Notes: a model not told the origin generated them from the letters alone. Counted from the first letter of the stretch, positions 22,311 through 33,805 are shown. The stretch: DNA of 64,000 nucleotides from Pictodentalium vernedei (GCA_031216915.1 CM062289.1:245087187-245151186); one strand, 5' to 3'. Made by a program: numbers and translations.

Positions 22311-23449
22311 TGAAAGTGTCAATGACACTGTAGCTTAACTTCATTGTGTGTTGTGTTGGATGAAAAGGATAATGTTCAATGTTTATGGAAGGATTATGAA
22401 ATATGACAAGAATTGTGATAATTGAGAATATGTTAATTTCTGTTCCCTGTATGCTATGTTTTCAATAAAAACAATTTGAGGTGTAGACTGTACTAAAGAA
22501 GTGAGTGCGGGTTAATGCGACTCTCACAGTTAATGTATGTCAACCAAAGTTACAGTGAAATTATTCCAAAACGAGTCATCCTATCAAGTTACAATGAAAT
22601 CCCTTCATAAATATGGCCTGTAGGCTGTGCTAAAGGTTTTTGGGCTTGGGGCCTGTTTATCCATCACGGTTGACCCATCCCAGCCAAAAGGGGACGTCCT
22701 CATCTAGACGTTATACCGAGTCATCGTACAAAGTTACAAGGAAATCCTTTCATAAATACGACCTGCAGTCTGTGCTAAAGGATTTCGGGTTTTAGGCTCG
22801 GGCAGCCATCATGGCTGAATGACTGTGACCAAAAGGGGACGTTCTCATGTAGACATTATCTGGATTCATCCTACCAAGCTACAATGAAATCCCTTCATAA
22901 ATACGATCTGTAGACTGTGCTAAAGGTTTTCGGGCTTCGGACCCCTGTAGCTGTCACAATTTACCGATCGCGACCAAAAGGGGACGTTCTCATCTCGACA
23001 TTATATGGAGTCATCCTACCAAGTTACAATGAAATCCCTCCATAAATACGACCTGTAGACTGTGCTAAAGGTTTTCGGGGTTTGGGCTCGGGCAGTCATC
23101 ACAGTTGACAGATCGCGACCAAATGGGGAAGTTCTCATCTACACATCATACAGAGTCACCCTACCAAGTTACAATGAAATCATTCCGTATTAAATATGGC
23201 CTGTAGACTGTGCTAAAAGTTTGTGGGTTTCGGGCTCGGGCAGCCATCATGGTTGACCGATCGCGACCAAAAGGGGACGTTCTCATCTAGCCATGACCAC
23301 AAACCTGCATATGAAATTTTGTGACGATCGGACAAGAACTATGCGGTGTAGCCTGTGCTAAAGGAAAATGTGAACAGACTCGCATACTAACAGGCTTCCG
23401 CAGGCGTGATGGCAATAGCTTATCTTGACTTTGTCAAGTTAAGCTAAAA
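22311..23449 (+). mobile_element. Helentron-like tandem-repeat element, copy 1
   Basis: The left end TGAAAGTGTCAATGACAC continues as TGTAGCTTAACT. The right end is the stem CTTGACTTTGTCAAG followed by TTAAGCTAAAA. The left TAGCTTAACT and the right AGTTAAGCTA are inverted. The core is a tandem array of about five units of roughly 143 bp containing AAGTTACAATGAAATCCCTT, CCTGTAGACTGTGCTAAAGG and GACCAAAAGGGGACGTTCTC. No protein is encoded. A hairpin a few bases before a CTAA edge, together with fixed ends around a tandem core, fits Helentron-associated elements (HINE, pearl or CvA type). Confidence 0.75.
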
Positions 23450-24500
23450 TTGTTTGTTGGGGGTCAGCTTCAATACCATAATTTTTCCGGTAAAAAAGCA
23501 GTGAAAAAAATCGCCACTTTCTCGGGAAATCATTTCGTCTTGAACCCACACGAAAAAAACTAGTCCACCCACTGAATGGCCATGATCTCTTTCAAAATGG
23601 AAACAGACGCGTTATGCGTATTTGCTTTTGTTGAGAAAATGCAACACAAAGTGAAATGAAAGGTGTGGTAACGACCGAAGGCTATTAATTAGGGCTTAGT
23701 GACACACTATTGGAATGGGTCGACAATGTGTCGCATCGTAAATTATCATCGGACCTATAATTTTAAAAACCCAAGAGGGACGGGCTGTGTTTTTTAGAGT
23801 ATTCAGGCAGACCCTGAAAATCGTAACAGTTTATCAACGCAAGATATTCTAACTGGCTGCTTGGACAGGACTTGTACTATTTTGTACAAGAGCACAGTGC
23901 AGTAACTTTACAGTGGGCACATTGCAGTAACTTTGTGGATACAGTAAGCAACGCTGCCCATAATGATTCCATTCAACAAAATAACACGATCTTGGGCTTT
24001 GCAATTCAGTGCTTCATTACTATACCACATCAAGGGAGAGAACTGTACCAAAAAATCAGACTGCATGAATTCCGTTTTTTAATCGTTCATTTCCCACCAC
24101 CCTTACAAAATTGCATAACAGGGCACAAGCACCGCGCAGTTGGGTCAGTGGGGAGATGATGGGTTTCGTATGACTGAGGGATGGTCATACCCATACTTTA
24201 AAACTAAATATGCAAAGAACCCTTGCTTAATCGCCCACCCCAGCTTTATTTTTGTTCATTATTTACATGTTCAAGTTCACACACACACACACGCCCTCTC
24301 ACACACACCCCAATAGGCTATACTGGTGTAGCCTGTCGACCGAGGTAGTCCGGAACATACCTAGGTATATTGGTGTAAAGCTAGTCTGTACGTTTCTTTT
24401 CAATCTCTTTTTACACCTGGTACGAATTTATATGACATGAAATACCGATTAAACGTATCAAAATGCAAAACTAAACGCATAAAAACTAAAACTAAGTATA
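23450..24500. other. Unassigned DNA with a short CA-rich stretch
   Basis: It contains a short direct duplication near 23890-23935 (CAGTAACTTTACAGTGGGCA and CAGTAACTTTGTGG) and a CA-rich stretch at about 24278-24308. No gene was recognised, and the 95-codon open frame at 23872 has no domain. Confidence 0.4.
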
Positions 24501-24739
24501 TTAACCCTTTGGAGACTATGGTATATTCCATGCCAGTTTAGAGCCATCAACTGGTAGAGTCCATATTCGTAACTTGGGGGAAGACCAATAAATATTATCA
24601 ACGTACAGCCTTGGGGCAGCACGTTGAAAAAATCTTGATTGGTCTGTCACACAAATTCACTGAGCAAATAGATATACCTTTTGTAGGTCGTATCACGATC
24701 CTGGGCCGGATAAACGGCCCCTCGGGTTCAAAGAGTTAA
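24501..24739. mobile_element. TTAA-flanked MITE, CCCTTTGGAG end type
   Basis: TTAA lies at both edges. The left end reads CCCTTTGGAGACTATGG and the right end, read inwards, CTCTTTGAACCCGAGGGG, so the first bases are inverted repeats with mismatches. TTAA target duplications with ends starting CCC point to the piggyBac superfamily. The body is non-coding and shows an internal stem, GGCCGGATAAACGGCC. Confidence 0.55.
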
Positions 24740-24821
24740 ACAGAAACTTGTTATGTAAAGGTCGAAGTTTCTGGTTTTACACCGACATAATTATTAAGGT
24801 GTGTGTGACCCATAATCTTGT

Positions 24822-24974
24822 TTAATCCTTTACCCAACGAAACGGGAACATCAACCCGCGCAATATGCAAATTCAGCAGCTGAAAAATATTATTTTTCAA
24901 ACAAATTCAACAAGACCATATCATGTGACCCCTCTTTGGAATTTTGATATCATCTGCGTTGGTTAAAGGGTTAA
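24822..24974. mobile_element. TTAA palindromic MITE, family A, internally deleted
   Basis: It is bounded by TTAA at 24822-24825 and 24971-24974. Family A landmarks are present: CCTTTACCCAACG near the left end, GCAAATTCAGCAGCTGAAAA, ACCATATCATGTGACCCCTC, then TTTTGATATCATCTGCGTTGG and AAAGGG at the right end. The right half of the central palindrome is missing, so the copy carries an internal deletion. Confidence 0.7.
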
Positions 24975-24992
24975 CCGCTTTTGTGTGTGTGT

Positions 24993-25018
24993 GGGGGGGG
25001 GGGGGAGGGGGGGGGGGG
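24993..25018. repeat. G run of 26 with one A
   Basis: A G13-A-G12 run follows a TG-rich stretch. It lies directly after the MITE at 24822-24974. Confidence 0.95.
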
Positions 25019-25019
25019 A

Positions 25020-25750
25020 CTTGTTTTTTTTTCTTTTTGTACTCGGCGACAAACAAGTCCCACAAAGTCAAGAAGACAAACCCTAACCCATTGGTTACTT
25101 AGGATCACCCGAAGAAAACCACGGAAATCTTTGTGGCAACCCAAACACCAATGTTTCGACACCATCCCGTAATATGTTTAACACTATATTCCACACCACT
25201 TCCAGAATCGTTTACCGGGGTATAAATACATTGCCAAGGTATTCTGAGGGACTGCGGTATGTTGGGAATGTTCTTCTACGATCTATCCCGGTACGATAGA
25301 TGCATCGTGCACCCTCACTCCCTTAAACACATTAATTCTCCCAAATATGGACACGTTTTTATTTATTCTACCGAGTTCGGAAGGGGGGGGGGGAGCACAT
25401 GAAACATAGGCTGGGGCAGTGTTTCCTGGGGGGGGGGGGGGGGGGGGTGGTAAAGGTTGCAGAAAAAACTGAAATACAAAATTAAGGTTGGTGGGTGCCA
25501 AAGTCTGCTAAAATGAAAAAAATGCCTGCGTTCGTGAAACTTTTTCACTGGCATATGTAGAATACGTCAAAGATGTGCCTGTGCAGTGGTGTATCCAGGA
25601 ATTTGTGTTGGAAGACGGGATGTGAAACATCATCCGGCATGTGTTACGACTAGTTGGAGAAAGCACCCCGAGAGAGGTTAGGCCTATTCTAGTTTCTATG
25701 GCGGATCCAGAGATAAAGTTGGGAAAATGGAAGACCAGTGTTGCACTCCT
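25020..25750. other. Unassigned DNA with G runs
   Basis: G runs lie at 25383-25393 and 25428-25447. The proline-rich minus-strand frames here are only translations of these runs. A GGCGGATCCAGAGATAAAGT segment near 25699 recalls the CAGGGGCGGATCC end of hAT-like elements. Confidence 0.4.
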
Positions 25751-25754
25751 GTTG

Positions 25755-25955
25755 CTGTCTTCAACCAATCTAACCCTGCCTGTGCTGCAGTGCGGAGTTA
25801 CGATGTTGGGGATCTGTCAGCTGCTCATCGTTGCTCGGTGGTTCTCTCTGGGTACTCTGGGTTTCTTCCACCCGTAAACCTGTCACCGACCCAATATGAC
25901 CTTGGCTGTTAAAGTGTTGTTAAACTTTAATAAATAAATAAATATAAATAAACCT
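25755..25955 (+). mobile_element. SINE, 5'-truncated
   Basis: It aligns with the body of the SINEs at 32469 and 59150: CAACCAATCTAACCCTGCCT, GTGCTGCAGTGCGGAGTTA, GCTCGGTGGTTCTCTC, GTACTCTGGGTTTCTTCCAC and CTGTCACCGACCC, ending in AATAAATAAATAAATATAAA. The head is absent, as is normal for incomplete reverse transcription. The segment GGCTGTTAAAGTGTTGTTAA before the tail matches the 59150 copy, so it probably belongs to that subfamily. Confidence 0.75.
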
Positions 25956-26102
25956 CTACTGGTAGGATTAGTTTGCTTAACGGAGTTTTCTTGATGCCAC
26001 TATCTTTAAATTTTTCATCCATTTAAGTTATTGCTGTTCTGCAACAGCATAACTTGATTATATGAGAAATTCACAAAATATATATCAGGCTAAGTTAAAG
26101 GG

Positions 26103-26297
26103 TTAACCCTTTCCCTCACAAATTCGCTGTATCCGCCTGCATAATGCGCAAATTCAGCAGTTGAAAAAAAAAAAATTCCAAAAATTTCATCGCGCTCATT
26201 CCAACGAGTGTCACATATGGTTTTGTTGAAGTTTTTTTAAAAAAATGATATTTAAAGTAATATATTTTGATATTGTCTGCATTGGATAAAGGGTTAA
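26103..26297. mobile_element. TTAA palindromic MITE, family A
   Basis: TTAA at both edges, with CCCTTTCCCTCAC at the left and GGATAAAGGG at the right. The inner blocks GCGCAAATTCAGCAGTTGAA and CACATATGGTTTTGTTGAAG are typical of the family. The palindrome is shortened on the left side. Confidence 0.7.
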
Positions 26298-26872
26298 CAG
26301 CATGGGTTATGGTGTTACAGGTTCTTGTCTAGATCCCATTCATGGTAGTGTAAGAAAAATAGTACATCTTCTGACCGTTATGCGCAATGTACAACTGGTG
26401 AAGTCCAGACTAGATCAATGCTGATATTCAATGTCTTTTTCTGGAAAAACTCAATACGTTTAGACCTACACATATGAAAATGACTTGAGGTGAACAGAAA
26501 AAAAAATAGGCTACAGACAGACTGGAGGTGTTCATACATTTATGAGAGCATTTCAAATAGAAGCCATACAGCTGGAATATGTCATTAGCATGTCTCACTC
26601 TGAATGTATTGCATCATTTCACATGGAGATAAGTGAGTGAAAGCTAATTCTAAATTCTTTCCCAGATGTGAAATAAAATGGGATGGCTTCAATTTTTTCT
26701 ACATTGATTCATTTTAGAGCTATTAAGAGCCCCCAAAAAATCTCATATCATGATTTAAAAGACTTCATATTCTGTGGATATGCCTCATGTTGACTCTCAG
26801 CACACTGATGTCAAAATATCAATATATCAAGCTGCAAATACATGTATTTCCCACAATGAAATGAACATTTTC

Positions 26873-26923
26873 CACAATTCATTCTTGTTTGACAGAGCTG
26901 TATCAAACAAGAATGAATTAGTT
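26873..26923. repeat. CTTGTTTGACAGAGCT palindrome, copy 2
   Basis: AATTCATTCTTGTTTGACAG pairs with TGTATCAAACAAGAATGAATT. It is related to the palindromes at 2563-2632 and 58209-58271. Confidence 0.6.
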
Positions 26924-27001
26924 AAAATCTTCATTGCATTATGGGAAAAAATTGCAGGTTTAAATGTTGGTGATGCAAAAAAACTGAAATTTCAAGCAGC
27001 A

Positions 27002-27117
27002 AATTTTTCCCATAATGCAACAAGGAATTTAACCTGTTCAGTCATGTTAAACTCCTCATTGTGTTCTGTCAAACAAGATAAGATTGGTTAAATTCCTAGC
27101 TGCATTATGGGAAAAAC
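27002..27117. repeat. Hairpin with TTTTTCCCATAATGCA arms
   Basis: TTTTTCCCATAATGCAACAA and following AGGAATTTAACC pair with GGTTAAATTCCT and TGCATTATGGGAAAAA. A further GCATTATGGGAAAAAATTGC lies at about 26936, and a decayed CCCACAATGAAATG at about 26848, so the unit is partly duplicated. The plus-strand open frame through this block is not coding. Confidence 0.55.
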
Positions 27118-27118
27118 T

Positions 27119-27172
27119 TTCGACAGCCAGAGTCACCTCATGTCAGACAGTTTTACAGGGTGGTGGAAGCTA
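27119..27172 (-). mobile_element. SINE 3' fragment
   Basis: CAGCCAGAGTCACCTCATGT and CAGACAGTTTTACAGG match the start (on the plus strand) of the minus-strand SINEs at 62411 and 63448. Only about 50 bp remain. Confidence 0.55.
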
Positions 27173-27247
27173 CCAGTATGCATATTTTATTTATCTACAA
27201 AATAACTTTCCAAGAAGTCTTGAGCTTTTTAACTATTATCCCCACTG

Positions 27248-27322
27248 AGTAATATTCCAACTACATCATCAAGGTATGCCCTGGACTAAGACATGCCTTG
27301 ATAATGCAGTTGGAATATTTTA
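27248..27322. repeat. Short hairpin
   Basis: AATATTCCAACTACATCATC with AAGGTATGCC pairs with GGCATGTCTT-type sequence read inversely and GCAGTTGGAATATT. It is a MITE-sized hairpin with about 30-bp arms. Confidence 0.55.
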
Positions 27323-27399
27323 TCAGTTCAGACTTAAGTCTTCACAGTGAAGACAAATGGGGTTGAGACCTCTCCTCAAATTGATCATCTCTGCAATGA

Positions 27400-27577
27400 C
27401 CATAGTCAGCATGGCACAAGTATAAAGTTTATTCACCCACTTATAATCATGTTGCCCACTTTTGAGGATTTGTAGCCCAGGAATTGGTTACTGGCTCCTA
27501 TTACACCAGTAAAGCAGAACATGTCTATCACAGTAAACTAACATGTCTTCACTTTCTGAGGTTCCTAGGAGGACAGT
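27400..27577 (-). mobile_element. SINE-like repeat R, copy 5, partial
   Basis: The blocks TTATAATCATGTTGCCCACT, GGATTTGTAGCCCAGG, TTACACCAGTAAAGCAGAAC and AGTAAACTAACATGTCTTCA match repeat R. The tail end is not preserved. Confidence 0.5.
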
Positions 27578-27586
27578 AACCGACAG

Positions 27587-27831
27587 TTAACCCTTTACCT
27601 AATGAATCGGCCACATCTGCCCATGTAATTTACAAATTATGCAGTTGAAAAAAATATATTTTTAAAAAAATGTCAACAAAAGCTCATGTGACCCCTCATT
27701 GGAACGAGCTCATTGAGCTCATTCCAATGAGGCTCACATGATATGGTTTTGTGGAAATGTTTTGAAAAATTAAAAAAAACAATAATTGAAATAATAAATT
27801 TTGATATCATGTGCATTGGGTAAAGGCTTAA
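27587..27831. mobile_element. TTAA palindromic MITE, family A, complete
   Basis: It starts TTAACCCTTTACCTAATGAA and ends in TTGGGTAAAGGC before TTAA. Its centre is a near-perfect palindrome with AGCTCATGTGACCCCTCATT and ACGAGCTCATTGAGCTC between complementary arms. The outermost parts of the two halves differ (GCAGTTGAAAA on one side, TTTTGATATC on the other), as in all family A copies. Confidence 0.75.
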
Positions 27832-28411
27832 TATTTTCTGGCTTTGGATTCAACTGAAATCAGTATTCTTATATACTCACATAACCAATCTATTCATTTA
27901 CTTACACTAATCTTTGTTCTTTAAGGGAGGGTTCCAGCAAAAGGGAAAATTATGAGAGTTTTTTTTTTTTAGATCTGGGTCTTTTCATCAAGTTACTTCA
28001 AAGAAATGTTTTTGGCACAGAAGAATGAACTGAAAGGAATTTTGTGTTCAAATTGGAAAAATGGGGAGTGAAGTTATCTCCCCTGATATGTTCAGATAAT
28101 AACACAAAAGGAAAAGAAAATCATGTTTTGTAAAAGAGTCATGCATTAAGTAAGGAAATCACTCTCAGACTTGAGAAATTAGCTTTTTTCAGGAACTTCT
28201 TTTTGTTTGGCAACTCATTATCTGAATATACTTGCTTTACATATGTGTCCAACCAAAAAATTAACACCAACAAAACCTAAAGTCACATCTGTGACACGTG
28301 TGCTGTTGTACTGCAGGTGCTCTGTTACTTATGGTGCAGATACCAATGAGCAGAGAGAGTTCTAATTTGGTGAGTGCCAGAAGCTTTATTCTGAAGTGCA
28401 AATGCTATAAC

Positions 28412-28545
28412 TTAACACTTTACCTAACAAACTCTGCTGCACCCACCCGTAATTTACAAACTAGCAGTTGAAAAAAATTATTTTTAAAAAAATTCAGTCA
28501 AATCATATGTGAATCCTTCATTAGAATGGATTCATAAATGGGCAG
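28412..28545. mobile_element. TTAA MITE, family A, left half
   Basis: TTAACACTTTACCTAACAAA and the CACCCGTAATTTACAAACTA block match the left half of family A. The copy fades out after the AATGGATTCAT palindrome centre. Confidence 0.5.
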
Positions 28546-28667
28546 ACGAAACTTAACTAGAAACACCTGTTAGGCCATAAGTTTTGAGCAGAATGTGATG
28601 TTCAATAGATTCACATTTATTTCTCAGACATGTACTAGAAAACATTTCACCTTACATAATGGCCCTA

Positions 28668-28774
28668 ACACAACAAGGGGTCATAAGCTATGTTTTTGAG
28701 AAGAAAAAAGAAAATTGTTAGTTCTGCAGGTGATCTTTTTGCATGTGTCATCTGCTATACATGCAAAGGGTTAA
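28668..28774. mobile_element. TTAA MITE, family B, right half
   Basis: GGGGTCATAAGCTATGTTTT, then TGTGTCATCTGC and AAAGGGTTAA, match the right half of family B (compare 55566-55682). Confidence 0.5.
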
Positions 28775-28904
28775 TATCTGTTTACCTATTCCTCAACATG
28801 TTCAGCTACAATTTTTGCATGAAAGGTTATTTGGCAGTTGATGTGCAGATGATACAATGAATGCCAAATTGAAAAAAAAAAAAACTAAATTGAACTAAAA
28901 ATTT

Positions 28905-29455
28905 TCTTCTCTTGCCTCATAAATATAGCTTATGACTTCTTATTCGAACGGGCTCAATGAGCTCATTCCAGTGGAGGTTATAAGCTATGGCAAAATTGAA
29001 AAATAATAAAAATCTGAATGGCAATTTTTGTGAACAGTGCTGGCCAGGGAAAAAGTTAACTATTCAGTGTTTACCTAATGAATCAGCCGCATCCACCCAT
29101 ATCATTTACAAACTGAGCAGTCGAAAAAGGATTATTATTTTTAAAAAATCCACAAAACCATATCATGTGATCTCTTATTGGAATTACCTTGTTGAGATCA
29201 TTCCAACCAGGGGGTCACATGATATGGTTTTGTTGAAATGTTTTTGAATTGGCCGCATCTGCCCAGTTTTTACAAAATTGACAGTAAAAAAAAACTAACT
29301 TTTCTGCAAAACCATATCATGTGACCCCTCATTGGACTGTGATCATTCCAATGAGGGGTTATACAACATGGTTTTGTAGAAACTTTTGGAATAATTAAAA
29401 TACAAAAAAATTTAAATAACAAAATTTGATATCGTGTGTTGGATAAAGGGTTGAA
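28905..29455. mobile_element. Cluster of joined TTAA MITE copies, families B and A
   Basis: A family B palindrome (about 28905-29045, with ATAAATATAGCTTATGACTT and its partner GTTATAAGCTATG) is followed directly by family A (about 29066-29253, with TTTACCTAATGAATCAGCCG). That is joined to a second family A copy lacking its terminal TTAA (29254-29455, ending GATAAAGGGTTG). The second copy begins at GGCCGCATCTGCCC, that is, inside the normal left end, so a deletion or recombination between copies seems likely. Confidence 0.55.
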
Positions 29456-31180
29456 AAAAAGTCTTACTTGTTTAAAAAAACATGGCTTAGGGTCCCTCAA
29501 TAAAGGATGCTCAATAAGTTTATTTTAATGAAGTGGTAAAACCAATGGCAGCAAAAACTCTTTAAAAATAAACTGAATGGCAACTTTTGAGCGTATAGCA
29601 CTGGGCTATTTTTTGTGTAAAGTGATAGGCAATTCTTGTGTAAAACACCTGACAGATTTGGTCCATTCCTTGAGTTTTAATGAAAGAAACACATGGATTA
29701 AGCTGGGAATTTTTAGACTGGTTAGTTTTAGGGGTATTTAGATCAATTTATGCACTAAATGATTTAACACTTTTCTAACACCATCAGAAAACATTTGCAA
29801 CAAAAATTCTTGAAAGAACTAAAAAATTTCATTTTTTTTCCTAAAAGTATAGGTTATGATCTCTCACTGGAACGAGCTAGACTATTTGAAGCAAAAATTA
29901 AAAAGAATTATAAGATTTTGGCTATTTCTGTGAATACTGCTAGCCTGACATGGTTTTTCACTGGATAAATTGAGGGTTTTGAAAAAACACAAATAATGAG
30001 TAATTCTGTTTGTTTTATTTAAGTACTAGCTGAAGTAGAAGTGGCAATGCATGGGTTAAAGGATTAACAGAACGTTGCATGTAAAATTGGCCTTGTCCTT
30101 GGTACTCCTGATAAAATAGGTGCCAAATTTCAGCTTGATTTCTCTAAAATGTTCCAGTGAATAAGTTATCAAACACACAGAAAGAGAGAGACAAAGATTT
30201 TGAGGCACCTCATATATTACATATTTACAGACTAAAATTTTCAGGAAATAACCACATTTAAAATTTTAAGATCCATATCCCTAGACAGGGACAGACAAGG
30301 ACAGACAGGTGCAGTTACCATTTAATGTTTGACTGAGTATTAAATGGAACTTACTGATGGTTAATGATGATGATACCACACTGTAACAAGCTGTATGCAT
30401 TACATATATTTTGTTAATTAGGTCCATGTGCACAGTTGGATTCTTCACAGCACAAATGGTATTATTTACCACACAACTGCAACATTTGCTTAGTATTTTA
30501 ACCTATTTCTTAACATAACTAGCTGATAACTCCTCCAAATTCTTTTAGATTAATTAAAACTTTTTATTTTTTGCTTAAAAACTATACCTTAGGATCCTTC
30601 ATTGGAATGGAATAATGAACTCGTTCCAATGAGGATTCAAAAGCTATGTTTTGGAAGTAAAAATTGAAAAAAATAACATACTTTGAAAGCTTTGAATGGT
30701 AATATTCAAGGACGTAGGTACCATTTTGAAGTTGGAGGCATGGTCATAGGAAGGCTCCACACACTCGGTGATGGCCCATGGGCCTTGGAAGCATGGTATG
30801 AATATAATACACAAAAGTATAGTTAGGACTAACACACCTTTACATTGTGAAAAATGCACATTTTGGCCTCATATTTAACAAATTTCCCCACTGGGTCAAA
30901 TCAGTGTTAAACGTGGAGCCAAAAATGAGCACTTTTCTCCACTTTGAAGGCCGTAGAAGAGACAAATCATATGAGGAAACCTTCAGTCACATCTTAAAAG
31001 TAAAGAGTCTGTCTGTGCACACTCTTCCTGCTGATTCCAGATGAGACTGCAATGGCAGGAACCCAAAGGAGAAATATAAGTTTCAGGTGACTACATTTGA
31101 ATGAAGGTGCGTCCCCTAAACTGATTCTCTGGTTGTGGTATTATTGTGAAAAAATATATTGGTAAAGATAATGTTGGCCT
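29456..31180. other. Unassigned DNA with decayed MITE remnants
   Basis: Decayed family B-like palindromes lie at about 29845-29960 and 30585-30665 (CTTAGGATCCTTCATTGGAA with CGTTCCAATGAGGATTC). The rest is AT-rich with no gene recognised. Confidence 0.4.
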
Positions 31181-31181
31181 A

Positions 31182-31203
31182 ACATCTCTCTCTCTCTCTC
31201 TGT
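31182..31203. repeat. CT microsatellite
   Basis: A run of CT dinucleotides ending in CTCTGTC. Confidence 0.85.
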
Positions 31204-31302
31204 CAATTATATTCGGAAAAAGTTGGGGTGCACATGCCCCCTGTGCCCCCACCCCTCCCCCAATACACACACACTGTTCCTATATTCCTAGCAATTTTGG
31301 TG

Positions 31303-31527
31303 CATTTATGTATTTATTGGTGTTTAAGGTCACTTTTAGCATATATGGCTATCTCATGACTGCAACATTGGGATGAAGTCAAGTTTAGCTAATCGTTTAT
31401 ACCAATGGTGCCCTCTTTAGAGGACTTCCACCTCAGGCATTGGTTCTGAGTCCTCTTTTACCAGTAAAACAGAACTTGTTTACTGCAGTAAACAAACACT
31501 GCTCCACTTCCCAGGGTTTCTATGGGG
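31303..31527 (-). mobile_element. SINE-like repeat R, copy 6, complete with target duplication
   Basis: This is the clearest repeat R. A 13-bp direct repeat with one mismatch, AGCAATTTTGGTG at 31290-31302 and AGCAATTTTTGTG at 31528-31540, encloses it. On the minus strand it ends in GTGACCTTAAACACCAATAA and ATACATAAATG, the same tail as the SINEs. The flanking repeat supports insertion by target-primed reverse transcription. Confidence 0.75.
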
Positions 31528-31689
31528 AGCAATTTTTGTGTTTGGTGTGGGGTGGTTTGGCCAGTACATTTGGAAAGGTTTAACTGATTCATTGTTAGAA
31601 ACCCATATTTCAGCATTGCTGAGAACGAAGTGCCAAAGGTCCATATTCATGAATCGATAAAATGCCAGAATATTCTTCTCAAACTTATG

Positions 31690-31745
31690 TTACTATTTAT
31701 TGGAGAGTGCCTAAACACATTTAGACTCTCCAAAAAAATTGTAAA
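31690..31745. repeat. GGAGAGTGCC hairpin, copy 3
   Basis: TTACTATTTATTGGAGAGTG pairs imperfectly with GACTCTCCAAAAAAATTGTA around a CCTAAACACATTTA loop. Confidence 0.6.
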
Positions 31746-32126
31746 AAAAAGAAACTTATGTCAATAAAAATCTTTGTTTTGAGCTTGATATGAAGTTCAT
31801 GCTCTGACTATGAGAACTTTATTTGTGGCACCTGAACTTTCTAACGCTTTAACTAAAATAAAGGTCAATGACTTGAATCAGAAATTAAATTTCCTCATTT
31901 CTTAGCAACCCTGCAGTAATTGCCATGGCTTTGCCGAGGGCCACTCTAACTGCCTGGCAGCTAATTACTAATGGGCATCCAATAATGAATTGTGACATCT
32001 TCAAATCATGCTATTTTTAAATCATATTGGCACTGAACCAATAAAGTTATAAAACCAAAGAATTATGATGTATAAATGATGCAGAGCTTGTGATCAACAA
32101 AATTGTGGATTAGGAAATATCGTCTA

Positions 32127-32341
32127 TTAACCCTTTACTCAACGTAATGGTCAAAACCGGCCAGCGCTATTCTAAAAAATCGGCAATCAATTTTCATTAT
32201 TTTTTCATTTTTTGTCTCAAAAACATAGGTTATGACCCCTCATGTAAGGGGTCATAACCTATGTTTTTGAGACAAAAAATGAGTTATTCAATAATTTTTT
32301 TTGCTAGTGTCGTCTGCTTTTCATGTTAGATAAAGGGTTAA
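32127..32341. mobile_element. TTAA palindromic MITE, family B, complete
   Basis: TTAACCCTTTACTCAACGTA at the left and ATAAAGGG with TTAA at the right. The centre is a near-perfect palindrome, CTCAAAAACATAGGTTATGA with CCCCTCATG-type loop and its complement. The unpaired outer left block AAAACCGGCCAGCGC is a marker for family B that also survives at 39500-39515. Confidence 0.75.
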
Positions 32342-32468
32342 TTACAAATAATATATGCATAGACACTCATGAGATGGGTATGTAGGAGCAATGCGCCATT
32401 TGTGTTTTTACAAGGAGAGGGAGAATACATGCCGTGTTCAAATTGGTGCTATCAATAGAATATGGCTG

Positions 32469-32813
32469 GGAGTGCGGTGGCTCAGTGGTAGACTGTTGGA
32501 CTTCTATGCTAGAGGTCCCGAGTTTGATCCCCATCCGGGACGACCTGCGTTGTGTCCTTGGGCAAGGCACTTTATCCTGGTTGCCTACAACGGTGCATGA
32601 TGATGCTGTGTACTATAAGGCGTACTCCACATCAATGGTGCACATGTCCTCAACCGCTGTAACCCTGCATGAGTTAGAATATTGAGGAGCTGACAGTTGC
32701 TAGTCGATGCTCAGTGGTTCTCCCCGGGTACTCTGGCTTCCTCCACCTGTAAAACTGTCACGGTCACGATTAGCCATTGTGCATAAGTATGTGACCTTAA
32801 ACACCAATAAATA
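32469..32813 (+). mobile_element. tRNA-derived SINE with 15-bp target duplication
   Basis: The 15-bp direct repeat AATAGAATATGGCTG flanks it (32454-32468 and 32814-32828). The head is tRNA-like, with an A-box-like GTGGCTCAGTGGTAGA and a B-box-like GAGTTTGATCCCC. The body contains TCCTTGGGCAAGGCACTTTA, GTGTACTATAAGGCGTACTC, TGCTCAGTGGTTCTCC and AAACTGTCACGGTCACGATT. It ends in ACCTTAAACACCAATAAATA. The frames within it are not genes. Confidence 0.9.
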
Positions 32814-32829
32814 AATAGAATATGGCTGA

Positions 32830-33565
32830 GCGATTTCAAGACATTACACACCAAATTCACTATTAGGTTGAGCTTGACCACGTATTCCCTTCCCATCTGC
32901 AAGTGTCCTTTGATCCTTAATTCCTTTTTCTGTACTGATGAACACTAAGCAATCTACTCTGATAGCTTATGTTTTTCTTTTCATTTTTTCTTTACAGAAA
33001 TTAAATGTAGCGTTAGCTCCACAATAAAACCCCAAGAGAGTGAGCAATGAGTGAGTAAGTATGTGCTCATCTTTCAAGCCAGAAGTCCAGGATTGTTCCT
33101 TAAGAAAGAAAGATGAGGAGGTGATTGAATGGGTTAATGTTGTCACTGATTACTGTGCTGTTGGGTGCAGATGAAAAATGCCTGTGCCCTATGTGGAGAA
33201 AGAGAGCCATTCCAGGAAGACTAAAGTTAAGATCACAACATTGTATTCACAGGCTTTTAAACTGCCCTCAAATAGCGACAGTAACTGCTGCACCCAAGTC
33301 ATCTAATCGTGCACAAATGATGTGATGTTTAAAAAAATTGTCTAAGTTTTGTAGTGTTTCATCTATATAGAGTTTGTTCAAGATTCTCTGGTGCACACAA
33401 TATAGTTTTGGGCCACTTTCCTATCAACGCAAAGAATGCAATAGTTTATAAAAACCACAGAGTTCTCCAGTGAAAAGTAATTTCTTTTCATTGGCAAACT
33501 CCATGAGCAGGTACTTAAAGCTTGAGATCTAATATATCCACAATTGTGGCATTTCTTATTAAATA
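32830..33565. other. Unassigned DNA
   Basis: No supported gene or repeat was seen. Confidence 0.4.
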
Positions 33566-33571
33566 TCATGC

Positions 33572-33805
33572 TTAACTCCTGGCATGCTGCTGGAGGATAT
33601 TCCCACCCAGGGCAGAAAATCTCTTGCTATTGAAATAAGTCAAATGTGAGGCTATTTAACCAAATTTTCCTCTGTAAGTTGTGTAAACATTTTAACCAAT
33701 GATTTCAAATGTTCATGAATTTTTCATCAAATCTAGTCATGACTGCTTTACAGCAGTCATGACTAGATTTGATGAAAAGTATTTTAAAATTACTCAGTGG
33801 GTTAA
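33572..33805. mobile_element. TTAA-flanked MITE, family C, copy 1
   Basis: TTAA at 33572-33575 and 33802-33805. The left end reads ACTCCTGGCATGCTGCTGGA followed by GGATATTCC. A central hairpin pairs TTTCATCAAATCTAGTCATG with its complement around CTGCTTTACAGCAG. It matches 58633-58876 in the same order. The ends differ from families A and B. Confidence 0.65.

Noticed and set aside
26774-27091. A 105-codon frame as a gene
   Set aside because: It runs through two hairpin repeats and has no domain, so the openness is explained by the repeat sequence.
32469-32580. Functional tRNA gene
   Set aside because: A- and B-box-like sequences are present but no proper cloverleaf can be drawn, and the sequence continues into a SINE body with target duplications.
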